Shown piece after piece: positions 1 through 5,728 of a stretch of DNA of 5,881 bases. Position 1 is the first letter of the stretch; every line of letters starts with the position of its first letter. Origin of the DNA: an uncultured Paenibacillaceae bacterium (GTDB lineage: Bacteria > Bacillota > Bacilli > Paenibacillales > CALAME01); assembly GCA_937983035.1 (NCBI GenBank), contig CALKAN010000255.1, positions 1 through 5,881 of the forward strand. The letters run 5' to 3'. The notes beneath the pieces were generated by a model. It saw only the letters and a program-made list of their open reading frames with translations, was not told the DNA's origin and did not search any database. The translations under genes were made by a program, and so were the position numbers.

Positions 1-480
1 ATGATCAAATGCAAGATCCAGCTTCAATGCCTCTTCCACGGAAAACAGTTCTACTTCATCCGCATCATCGCTCGCTTGGCGGTCAGCCAAACGATGCTCC
101 GGCACAATCGCGTAATGGGCATTGGATATAATCCATCCCCGCGGATCCCGCCCAGGCTCATCATACACGCCAAAATGTTTGAGGTGAAGGTGATCGACTC
201 CAGTCTCCTCTTTCAACTCACGCAGCGCCGTCTCGAATGACGTCTCGTTTGCGTCGACGAAACCTCCCGGCAGCGCCCACTTCCCGGCCTCGATGTTCGG
301 CCGTCCTTCGCTGTCGGTCATGCTTCTTCGAATCAGCATAATCTTCAATTCCATCTCCGGAGGCTTATATTCTTCCACTTTCGTCGAAAGGATTGTAAAC
401 ACTGCGATGTCAGCCGTGTAGCCGTCCGGAGTTCGGTATTGACTTGCATCATATTGTGCCAGCGCTTGTTCGTTGGACAT
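1..480 (-). CDS. NUDIX hydrolase, ADP-ribose pyrophosphatase/NrtR-like (3' end outside window)
   Basis: NUDIX enzymes hydrolyse nucleoside diphosphates linked to another group X, such as ADP-ribose. The 160 visible residues begin MSNEQALAQYDASQYRTPDG and carry a perfect Nudix box at residues 73-95: G73, E79, then R87-E88-L89-x-E91-E92-x-G94-V95, whose glutamates bind the catalytic metal. The preceding GKWALPGGF and following GRDPRGWIISNAHYAIVP segments resemble ADP-ribose pyrophosphatases and NrtR-type regulators, in which a Nudix domain is followed by a winged helix. That C-terminal part would lie beyond the left edge, so enzyme and regulator cannot be separated here. The ATG at 480 is chosen because GAGGGGA lies 8 bases upstream (489-495). 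The gene is monocistronic at its 5' side, with its own promoter at 629-657. The family call is firm; the substrate is not known. Confidence 0.93.
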   Translation of the reverse strand, partial: MSNEQALAQYDASQYRTPDGYTADIAVFTILSTKVEEYKPPEMELKIMLIRRSMTDSEGRPNIEAGKWALPGGFVDANETSFETALRELKEETGVDHLHLKHFGVYDEPGRDPRGWIISNAHYAIVPEHRLADRQASDDADEVELFSVEEALKLDLAFDH

Positions 481-488
481 AGATTCAA

Positions 489-495
489 TCCCCTC
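489..495 (-). promoter_or_regulatory. Ribosome binding site of the NUDIX gene
   Basis: GAGGGGA on the minus strand, 8 bases before the ATG at 480. It fixes this ATG as the start. Confidence 0.8.
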
Positions 496-598
496 GATCA
501 ATAGATTTGTTTTAAACTAACGTCTACCCTCAGCCATTTTTTCTACCTGTAGTTGAAAAGCGTTCAAGTTTAGGAAAATAATGATGTTTAACAATGTT

Positions 599-626
599 TA
601 ATTAACAATTATCTATTTGTTAATTA
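599..626. promoter_or_regulatory. Palindromic operator candidate at the NUDIX transcription start
   Basis: A perfect 10-bp inverted repeat, TAATTAACAA (599-608) and TTGTTAATTA (617-626), with an 8-base spacer. It lies directly downstream of the -10 box at 629-634, so it covers the predicted transcription start, a classical repressor position. A third copy of the half-site (TTAACAAT, 588-595, repeating 602-609 with a 14-base period) lies further into the leader. The repeat is seen directly; the operator role is inferred. It is AT-only apart from one C/G pair per arm, so a chance palindrome remains possible. Confidence 0.5.
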
Positions 627-628
627 TA

Positions 629-657
629 AGTATATGTGAAGATGCAGCATTTGTCAA
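629..657 (-). promoter_or_regulatory. Sigma-A promoter of the NUDIX gene
   Basis: On the minus strand, a perfect -35 box TTGACA (652-657) and a -10 box TATACT (629-634) are separated by exactly 17 bases (635-651). Transcription would start near 622, giving a leader of about 140 bases before the ATG at 480. A TATAAT follows immediately (623-628), but its 23-base spacing makes it the less likely -10. Confidence 0.75.
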
Positions 658-824
658 TGTTTTTTAAATTTCGTGTGCAGCTTAACCTCATATCATTCAC
701 AAAATCAACCATAGATAAACAACCTTAGTATGTTCAAAAATGAAAAATACATGCATCTTGCGGGCGCCGAGCCATGTGCCGAGCCGCAATCGCTCCTTAT
801 GACATATAAATATCTAACGACAAC
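658..824. other. Noncoding stretch upstream of the G1 peptidase
   Basis: No credible gene is seen here on either strand. It is AT-rich except for a GC-rich patch at about 758-789. This patch holds an 8-base direct repeat GCCGAGCC (766-773 and 778-785) flanked by TTGCGG (758-763) and CCGCAA (784-789), which could pair across a 20-base loop. A TATAAA at 805-810 could be a -10 box for the peptidase, but nothing resembling a -35 box lies 16-18 bases before it. The promoter of the peptidase is therefore not identified. Confidence 0.5.
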
Positions 825-855
825 TAATGAACCATTCCAATGCATGGTTTCATTA
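825..855 (+). promoter_or_regulatory. Hairpin/dyad just upstream of the G1 peptidase ribosome binding site
   Basis: TAATGAACCAT (825-835) pairs with ATGGTTTCATTA (844-855) in 11 base pairs with one bulged T and an 8-base loop. It ends 4 bases before the AGGAGTGA ribosome binding site at 860-867. It could be an mRNA 5' stem-loop or an operator dyad. It also buries the in-frame ATG at 840, which argues against that codon as the start. Confidence 0.5.
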
Positions 856-875
856 ATATAGGAGTGAGCAAACTG

Positions 876-1613
876 TTGAATATGTTCAAACATGCCCCGC
901 GAGTTGCATGGAGATCGAATAAGAATGTCAAAATTGGTTCCGGATTTGGATGGACATCGAGCAATTGGTCCGGTTATGCGATCACGAAGACGGACAGTGA
1001 TTTTAACAGCGTGTCCGGCCAATGGATTGTCCCAACAGTAAGACCGTCAAGCAGCAATGCCTACTCTTCCGCATGGGTCGGCATTGACGGTTTCAATAAT
1101 GATTCATTAATTCAAACAGGAACTGCGCATGATTCCATTAACGGATCAGCCAGTTACTATGCATGGTGGGAAATCCTTCCCGCAGCGGCAACGAGAATCC
1201 CGCATCCCGTGTCGCCGGGAGATCGAATGAGAGCGGAAATCAATCATATAGGGGGCAGCATGTGGTCCATCATGCTCATCAACGATACGAAAGGGTGGAC
1301 ATTCCGTACGGTTCGACCGTACTCAGGTCCCCGGGAATCTGCCGAATGGATCGTAGAGGCCCCTTCCATCAACGGACAAATTACGAGGCTTGCTAATTAC
1401 GGAAAAGTTGCTTTCAGCAGAGCTGAAGTCAATAGCGGCAATCCGAATCTGACCAAATCTAACGGCGGGGTGATGATTCAAGATAACGTTCAAGTATCTA
1501 CGCCGTCAGCGCCAAACAAAAGTCGAAACGGCTTCGTCGTTTCCTATGGTTCATCTAAGCCAAAGTCTGCTGCAGCCAGCAAAAAAACGAAAAAGCTGCC
1601 AAGAAAAAAATAA
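876..1613 (+). CDS. G1-family (eqolisin-type) glutamic peptidase without signal peptide
   Basis: Acid endopeptidases of MEROPS family G1 use a Gln/Glu pair instead of aspartates. The product (245 residues from the TTG at 876) shows the family signatures in order: SSNWSGYA near the N-terminus, AWVGIDG (Trp67, Asp71), LIQTG with the catalytic Gln80 (Q53 in scytalidoglutamic peptidase), AWWE (Glu99, equivalent of E69) and SAEWIVE with the second catalytic glutamate, most likely Glu157. The equivalences come from remembered motifs, not an alignment. TTG876 is preferred because AGGAGTGA (860-867) lies 8 bases upstream; ATG882 is the next option, while ATG840 has no ribosome binding site and lies in a hairpin. 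Known relatives are mostly secreted pre-pro-enzymes; here there is no hydrophobic leader and only about 25 residues before the domain. The last 18 residues contain 9 Lys/Arg. The gene ends in a strong terminator, so it is monocistronic. Confidence 0.88.
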   Translation: MNMFKHAPRVAWRSNKNVKIGSGFGWTSSNWSGYAITKTDSDFNSVSGQWIVPTVRPSSSNAYSSAWVGIDGFNNDSLIQTGTAHDSINGSASYYAWWEILPAAATRIPHPVSPGDRMRAEINHIGGSMWSIMLINDTKGWTFRTVRPYSGPRESAEWIVEAPSINGQITRLANYGKVAFSRAEVNSGNPNLTKSNGGVMIQDNVQVSTPSAPNKSRNGFVVSYGSSKPKSAAASKKTKKLPRKK

Positions 1614-1650
1614 AAAAGTTGGAGTACGATTTCCGTACTCCAACTTTTTT
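1612..1650. terminator. Bidirectional rho-independent terminator shared by two convergent genes
   Basis: A 17-bp perfect inverted repeat (1612-1628 and 1634-1650) with the 5-base loop ATTTC. The core GTTGGAGTACG/CGTACTCCAAC is 11 bp and is flanked by runs of A and T, so both transcripts end in a U-tract. The left arm overlaps the stop codon of the G1 peptidase (1611-1613). The right arm ends 5 bases from the stop of the minus-strand DUF1036-like gene. Confidence 0.93.
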
Positions 1651-1655
1651 CTTCA

Positions 1656-2099
1656 TTATCTTTTTTTCATAATGCCGTGCGGGCGTCTTCTAAAGTTTTT
1701 GATCCGCCTTGGGGGCAATGCGTTCCGAACTCGATTCGATTGAATTCGTCTCTGGTTGCCAGCGAGAGTCAAGTTGATGATCAAGTCAGAGCTGAGGCTT
1801 GAAATAAGTCGAAAGCCCAATCTTCTGCAATTGCGGCAGCTTGCAATTAAACATCGGTCAAAAGCCGTATTCGGAACATCGGTAAATCTGCTTGTTCCGC
1901 TCCAAACGTTTCCGACTTCATCTTCAGCATAGTAAAAATCGACAAGCCTTGCATTTCCGCTGAAAACGACGATCGTCTGCCCGGCCGGAATCGCATACCA
2001 GCCTCTTTTTGCATACCCGTCTGGACTGCAATTGCTGTTTTCATAAATATAGCAAACATAGACCGTATTGGGAGTAGAGTTGCGAAATCGAAGAGCCAG
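1656..2099 (-). CDS. DUF1036-like small protein with Arg-rich tail, probable CTG start
   Basis: The protein matches my memory of the DUF1036 pattern: an opening of the form (A/G)-L-x-F-x-N (here ALRFRNSTPNTVYVCYIY), then RGWYAIPAGQT, a FYYAEDEVGNVWSG block, TAFDRC and LGFRLI, ending in a beta strand near INLTL. Function is unknown; the fold is presumably a small beta-sandwich. Read from CTG2099 it has 147 residues. The ribosome binding site AAGGGAGG (2108-2115) is 8 bases before CTG2099 and overlaps the in-frame GTG2108, so CTG fits both the spacing and the family N-terminus; GTG2108 (150 residues) is the alternative. After the domain, about 30 residues are strongly basic, with 13 Arg/Lys. 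This may be a readthrough extension into the terminator flank. Six cysteines (C19, C27, C86, C91, C94 counted from GTG, clustered as CLIASCRNC, among others) could form disulfides. Confidence 0.65.
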   Translation of the reverse strand: MALRFRNSTPNTVYVCYIYENSNCSPDGYAKRGWYAIPAGQTIVVFSGNARLVDFYYAEDEVGNVWSGTSRFTDVPNTAFDRCLIASCRNCRRLGFRLISSLSSDLIINLTLAGNQRRIQSNRVRNALPPRRIKNFRRRPHGIMKKR

Positions 2100-2108
2100 C
2101 GATGACAC

Positions 2109-2261
2109 CTCCCTTGTTGACCCGGACCTTCATCTAAGGCTAAATACGCCCCGTCTGAAGATTCCTTCCTGCCATCATATGGGTTTTCACTGCAAACGAA
2201 ACCGGCAATGTGCGGATTTTGAGTCAACTTCACACTGTCACGCTTTTTTCATTTTCTGCAC
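2109..2261. other. Gap between the DUF1036-like gene and the large secreted-protein gene
   Basis: No terminator hairpin is visible after the stop at 2262, so the DUF1036-like gene could be reached by readthrough. A TATGAT (minus strand, 2174-2179) could be a -10 box for a separate promoter, but the hexamer 17 bases upstream (GTTTCG, 2197-2202) is a poor -35. Transcriptional linkage is undecided. Confidence 0.35.
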
Positions 2262-4451
2262 TCATTGGAAACATTTCTGCAATCGCTCTGCAGCCTTCAT
2301 TAAAACTGCTAGGGCTTCTTCAGAACGAAACTGTGCCAAGCTTTCATTCTGCAAATGACTCACAAACTGTTCCAAATGCTGAACCGCTTGTTCCGTTCTG
2401 TCCGAGCACAGATGATGCTTGACTTGCGCCAGCCGGTTGGACAATGGCTGGTACAGCGGTTTTTCCAATTCTCCCCGCATATGATAATCATCGAGCAGCA
2501 GCTCCAGATCAGCAAGGAGCTCCTCTGCCGACAACGCAGACATCTGAATCGCATAAGTCAATGATCCTTCAGCAGGGATGATCAACAGATGCAGGCGATA
2601 ATCGCCTAATGCAACGTTTCTCGCTTCAAGCACCGGCTCCAGCTGCGGATCAAACGAAATGACAAGCTTCGCGCGGCCTCGAATGACAGACACTTCGCCT
2701 TCCCCGATGTCAACTTGATCATCCGGTTTGACTAGCAGCGGAATATGCTCCTGAAACGGCTCTTCATGCTCAATGTCCACCGTCAAGCCTTGTTCTGTAA
2801 ACACGACGGTTTTGAAGCCGTCATTCCCTAACGAATAGTTTAGCTGCACATCTCCGGCCGGCAGGTCTGCTTTACCGACAACCGGCTCGTAAGGCTGACC
2901 GTTCACTTGATAAGACGGAAGCACATGTCCATTTTCATATATTCGAACTCGGTCATGTTTTTTCGTTCCCCACGCAGCGTATCTGGGCGAAGCGGAAGTC
3001 GATTCCGTTTGACTGGAAATCATCATGCCGCCTTGCGGATGCCAAAGAGCGCCTAAGCCGAACGACTGCAAGTTCGACAGCAAGTTTCCTGCATTAAAAG
3101 CGGCGTAGTAATCTGGCCGGCGCACATAAGTAAACGTCCAGCCGCTGCGATCATCTTTCCGCTGATGATTAAACCGCTCGCTTGCCATGTAAGGCAGCAT
3201 TTGAACGGCATCGTCTCTTTCCGCCTCCGTCGGATGATAACGATACAAGATCCGGTTATACAAACCGTAAGGGTTGTAAGCATTTCCCCCGGTTTGCTGC
3301 AAAGCAGGCACGTTGGGCCACGCTCCCGATGCGATCGTTTGCTTCGCTGCGGCAATTTCCTGCTGCACCTCTTCCTGCGTGCGGACGAATGCCCGGGCCA
3401 GCGGCAGCTGTTCTGCCAGCGGAATGTCTTTCCTGCGGATATAGCCTGAACCCGTGCGGCTCGACGAGCCGGCATTATAAATGAACATCGACCCATCCGG
3501 TTCACGCACCAAATTGTAAGAAAGCCATTCAAAAAAGGCGGATTCTTTGTCGATCATTTTCTGCAGGAAAGGCGTGTTTCGAAAATAGAAGTAATCGGTC
3601 ATCAAATTTTGCATATGCACTCCGAGGTTGTACCCCATGTCATACGCATCCGCTTCATAATAAAAGCCGGCAGGGCTGATAAATGCTTCTTCCGATTGCT
3701 CAAATCTTTGTTCAAGCAGCGCTTCAATTTCAGCATCTGAATGATGCTGCAAATAAGCCGCGGCTGCCGACCAGAGCAGCGTATACTGGTTCGTATACGA
3801 GCGGCCGGCATTCCACCGGTTCTCGTCCGTAAGCGCATGAACGAGCGCTTTGCGATAGGCCGCCATCACCTGGTCATACAATGGTTCATTGATGAATGGA
3901 AAATCAGGATCTGCGGCTTTGGCCTCGTTTAATAAGCGAATCGTCTGACCGAGAAATTGCACGGCAAATGTGGTGCCCGCCAAGTTAACATTGCCCCAGC
4001 CGTATTCGGAAAATGCTCCTTCTTCACTTTGCAAACTGAGCAAGTGCTCGAGCACGGCTTCGAGCCTGTGACCCACTTCCGGCATGCCGTAATACAAATT
4101 CCACTCCGCATTCCGAGTGTAGAAATAAGCGAGCCACAAATGATTTTCCTGCACCCGCGCATTGTACGGCTGATTATCCTGCGGATTGCGGTGAACGACG
4201 ATATCGATGAAACCGCGATGAGGTTCATCCATTTTCACCGCGTTTGCGATCTGATGGAAATGATAAAAATAATACGGTATGCCGCGCCGATCATTCACCC
4301 ATACGAGCGGCGCCAAATAATCTTCATCCGCAAAATCTTGGACGTCGATTTGACTAAAATCAGGAGCCGGCACGGGATCAAGCGCAGCCGTAGACAAGAC
4401 AGCCGGACCGAGCATCCTCGAACTGCCCGCCTCCGCCGATGCTGAATGCAT
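2262..4451 (-). CDS. Putative polysaccharide lyase, C-terminal fragment after a frameshift (catalytic-like and FIMAH-like modules)
   Basis: This frame encodes the C-terminal two thirds of the secreted protein that begins at 5433. Its first five codons overlap the upstream frame; the real join is near 4437. Residues about 6-22 (AEAGSSRMLGPAVLSTA) finish the fibronectin-III domain. Residues about 40-410 are helix-rich and aromatic, with segments such as HLWLAYFY, EYGWGNVNLAGT, SYTNQYTLLW and NLGVHMQNLMTDYFYFRN, like an (alpha/alpha) toroid lyase domain. Residues about 420-635 look like a beta-sandwich and include GLGALWHPQGGMMISSQ. Residues 639-729 match the pattern of a FIMAH-like helical module common at the ends of secreted Bacilli proteins. 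Candidate catalytic residues would be the Asn/His/Tyr around 275-290. The CAZy family is not recognised and glycan cleavage is inferred. The ATG at 4451 has no ribosome binding site, so independent translation is unlikely. Confidence 0.75.
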   Translation of the reverse strand: MHSASAEAGSSRMLGPAVLSTAALDPVPAPDFSQIDVQDFADEDYLAPLVWVNDRRGIPYYFYHFHQIANAVKMDEPHRGFIDIVVHRNPQDNQPYNARVQENHLWLAYFYTRNAEWNLYYGMPEVGHRLEAVLEHLLSLQSEEGAFSEYGWGNVNLAGTTFAVQFLGQTIRLLNEAKAADPDFPFINEPLYDQVMAAYRKALVHALTDENRWNAGRSYTNQYTLLWSAAAAYLQHHSDAEIEALLEQRFEQSEEAFISPAGFYYEADAYDMGYNLGVHMQNLMTDYFYFRNTPFLQKMIDKESAFFEWLSYNLVREPDGSMFIYNAGSSSRTGSGYIRRKDIPLAEQLPLARAFVRTQEEVQQEIAAAKQTIASGAWPNVPALQQTGGNAYNPYGLYNRILYRYHPTEAERDDAVQMLPYMASERFNHQRKDDRSGWTFTYVRRPDYYAAFNAGNLLSNLQSFGLGALWHPQGGMMISSQTESTSASPRYAAWGTKKHDRVRIYENGHVLPSYQVNGQPYEPVVGKADLPAGDVQLNYSLGNDGFKTVVFTEQGLTVDIEHEEPFQEHIPLLVKPDDQVDIGEGEVSVIRGRAKLVISFDPQLEPVLEARNVALGDYRLHLLIIPAEGSLTYAIQMSALSAEELLADLELLLDDYHMRGELEKPLYQPLSNRLAQVKHHLCSDRTEQAVQHLEQFVSHLQNESLAQFRSEEALAVLMKAAERLQKCFQ

Positions 4452-5433
4452 ATTCCATTTGCGGCTTCAAAGACGACGCGGCAAATGTTGTCGCAGCCGT
4501 TTCTCCGATCTTCATGCCGTCCAAATAAACATGATACAACATATTTTGTTGTTCCCCATGCTCGATCACTTGCGGCCATCGCAGGGCAATTTCCGTATAA
4601 GAGGTTGAATCTGCAATGATCTGCGCCCCTTCCGGCCAATTCAATCCGTAAATGAGGGACGATTCGAATTGCTCCCGCGCCTCAATCAACGCTTGATGCG
4701 CTGCCAGCCAATCTTCCGGCGTGGAAGAAGGATCGTTCGCCGTCTGCTTGGCTGCTTGAATAGCCGCTGCGAAATCATCTGCTGCATCCTGCGGATACAT
4801 GCCGGGCTCATCGCCGATTTCCGCTTCTTGCAGCAGCGCTTCAGCGCGAGCAATTTCCTCTTGTAATCCGATCAAATCGTTCGTCTGCCACGAAATCGTC
4901 ACTTTGCCGATTTGAATCGCCCAATCCGCCCGATGATTCGAAGTATCGCCAAAGATGATCTTTAAAAATTTAGCGCCTTCCGGCAGCTCGTTCGCCGCCC
5001 AAGTAAACTTTCTCCATCCGTCTGCCCGCCAATCCGCTTGATCAGAAATTTTATTCACCTCATCGAGCGGAACGTAAACTTCATGATCCAGCGACGTTTC
5101 AAAGCTCATATCGCCCGGCGTTTCATCGCCGTCTCGGTGATACCATGTCACCACTTCAAAAGCGCGCATGTCATCCTTGTCCAAATCAGGCACCGCGTAA
5201 ATCACATAAGCTTCTCCGCCGGATGTTTTAAAAAATCGATTGCCATCCCCGTCATAACGATCCGGATTGCTCGTCGTAATCCCTACATTGTCCGTTCTCG
5301 CAAACAATTTTGTAAAATCACTGCCTTCATCCACCAATGTGTCCTCCTTCGCTTCCAATGCAGCAGGAAACAAAATGAACATGCCGGCCAATACCGTCAT
5401 GCACAGCCCTAACGTTAGAATCCTTGGCTTCAA
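4378..5433 (-). CDS. N-terminal fragment of the same secreted protein (signal peptide, binding module, helical module, fibronectin III)
   Basis: Translation starts at a TTG (5431-5433) with the strong GGGAGGA 7 bases upstream. Residues 1-28 form a signal peptide: basic N-terminus, hydrophobic core at 5-25, likely cleavage after AALEA. There is no proper lipobox around Cys11. Residues about 35-182 look like a beta-sandwich carbohydrate-binding module (paired aromatic/acidic blocks, VVTWYHRDGDE, GWRKFTWAANELP, FLKIIFGDTSN). Residues 186-260 form a helical FIVAR-like spacer (GMYPQDAADDFAAAIQAAKQ, ALIEAREQFESSL). Residues 264-332 begin a fibronectin type III domain (IALRW, YHVYLDG, YAFSI). From residue 333 the frame is wrong: a glycine run and a 19-residue nonsense tail to the stop at 4378. 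In the intact gene this half would export the protein and hold it on its glycan. A split gene or assembly error is likelier than two functional proteins. Confidence 0.78.
   Translation of the reverse strand: MKPRILTLGLCMTVLAGMFILFPAALEAKEDTLVDEGSDFTKLFARTDNVGITTSNPDRYDGDGNRFFKTSGGEAYVIYAVPDLDKDDMRAFEVVTWYHRDGDETPGDMSFETSLDHEVYVPLDEVNKISDQADWRADGWRKFTWAANELPEGAKFLKIIFGDTSNHRADWAIQIGKVTISWQTNDLIGLQEEIARAEALLQEAEIGDEPGMYPQDAADDFAAAIQAAKQTANDPSSTPEDWLAAHQALIEAREQFESSLIYGLNWPEGAQIIADSTSYTEIALRWPQVIEHGEQQNMLYHVYLDGMKIGETAATTFAASSLKPQMEYAFSIGGGGQFEDARSGCLVYGCA
4433..4441 (-). other. Frameshift junction splitting the large secreted-protein gene
   Basis: Up to the ATC codon at 4438-4440 (Ile332) the upstream frame reads a fibronectin-III strand, YAFSI. 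If one G (such as 4437) is skipped, reading continues as AEAGSSRMLGPAVLSTA and straight into the downstream protein without a stop. One extra base, or two missing bases, explains the split. The site is G/C-rich (ATCGGCGGAGGCGGG on the minus strand), a context prone to sequencing error. The restored product would have about 1056 residues. Confidence 0.85.
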
Positions 5434-5440
5434 GACAGAT

Positions 5441-5447
5441 TCCTCCC
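5441..5447 (-). promoter_or_regulatory. Ribosome binding site that selects a TTG start
   Basis: GGGAGGA on the minus strand, 7 bases before the TTG at 5433. No ATG or GTG at this position competes in that frame, so the TTG start of the large secreted protein is well supported. Confidence 0.8.
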
Positions 5448-5563
5448 GAAAATCATCTTTTCAAGGCGGGGCTTTGCTTGATTCTGTTCCACCCCTTTCT
5501 TCAATATTATGTCGTGTTCCTCCCGCTTCAGTTTCAATGTACGTCACCTTGCCCTATCCGAAC

Positions 5564-5651
5564 TAGTTTAAATTTGCTTTAAAAACGGGAACGCGCAGCA
5601 TTCAAAGCGAATCTCGGCCGCATGTGCGAAAATGAAACCAAACTTAAACTA
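5564..5651. promoter_or_regulatory. Long-spaced inverted repeat in the divergent control region
   Basis: TAGTTTAAATTTG (5564-5576) and CAAACTTAAACTA (5639-5651) are inverted copies matching at 12 of 13 positions, centred 75 bases apart, about seven helical turns. They lie between the secreted lyase-like gene (leftwards) and the FAD oxidoreductase (rightwards). Neither gene has a convincing -35 box; the leftward side has only a loose TAATAT/CATAAT near 5506-5515. That pattern suits activator-dependent promoters. The repeat is seen; its role as a regulator binding pair is inferred. Confidence 0.4.
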
Positions 5652-5673
5652 TCTTTGTTTCCGCCTGAACCCC

Positions 5674-5679
5674 TATAAT
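5674..5679 (+). promoter_or_regulatory. Candidate -10 box for the FAD oxidoreductase gene
   Basis: A perfect TATAAT about 50 bases before the start at 5729. The hexamer 17 bases upstream (ATCTTT, 5651-5656) is a poor -35 and abuts the right arm of the inverted repeat, as expected for a promoter needing an activator. Confidence 0.5.
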
Positions 5680-5728
5680 AAATCCAAATGCTTATCATGC
5701 AGAACTAATGAATAGCGAGGTAATTGTT

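Noticed and set aside
758..789. GC-rich repeat patch (GCCGAGCC twice, TTGCGG/CCGCAA) as a riboswitch or terminator
   Set aside because: The possible stem is only 6 bp with a 20-base loop, there is no U-tract, and it matches no riboswitch I know.
840..842. ATG840 as start of the G1 peptidase
   Set aside because: No ribosome binding site before it, and it lies in the loop of the 825-855 hairpin, upstream of the real AGGAGTGA.
705..1022. Minus-strand frame opposite the start of the G1 peptidase
   Set aside because: No ribosome binding site or protein-like pattern; it is the antisense of a well-supported gene.
1847..2233. Minus-strand frame of 128 codons beginning with GTG at 2233
   Set aside because: It overlaps most of the DUF1036-like gene in another frame, has no ribosome binding site, and its protein shows no recognisable pattern.
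3053..3532. Arg/Cys-rich minus-strand frame inside the large gene
   Set aside because: Composition is typical of an out-of-frame shadow of the real coding frame.
4438..4451. Programmed frameshift as first explanation for the split gene
   Set aside because: No slippery heptamer, stop-codon signal or adjacent stem-loop is apparent; mutation or sequencing error is simpler.
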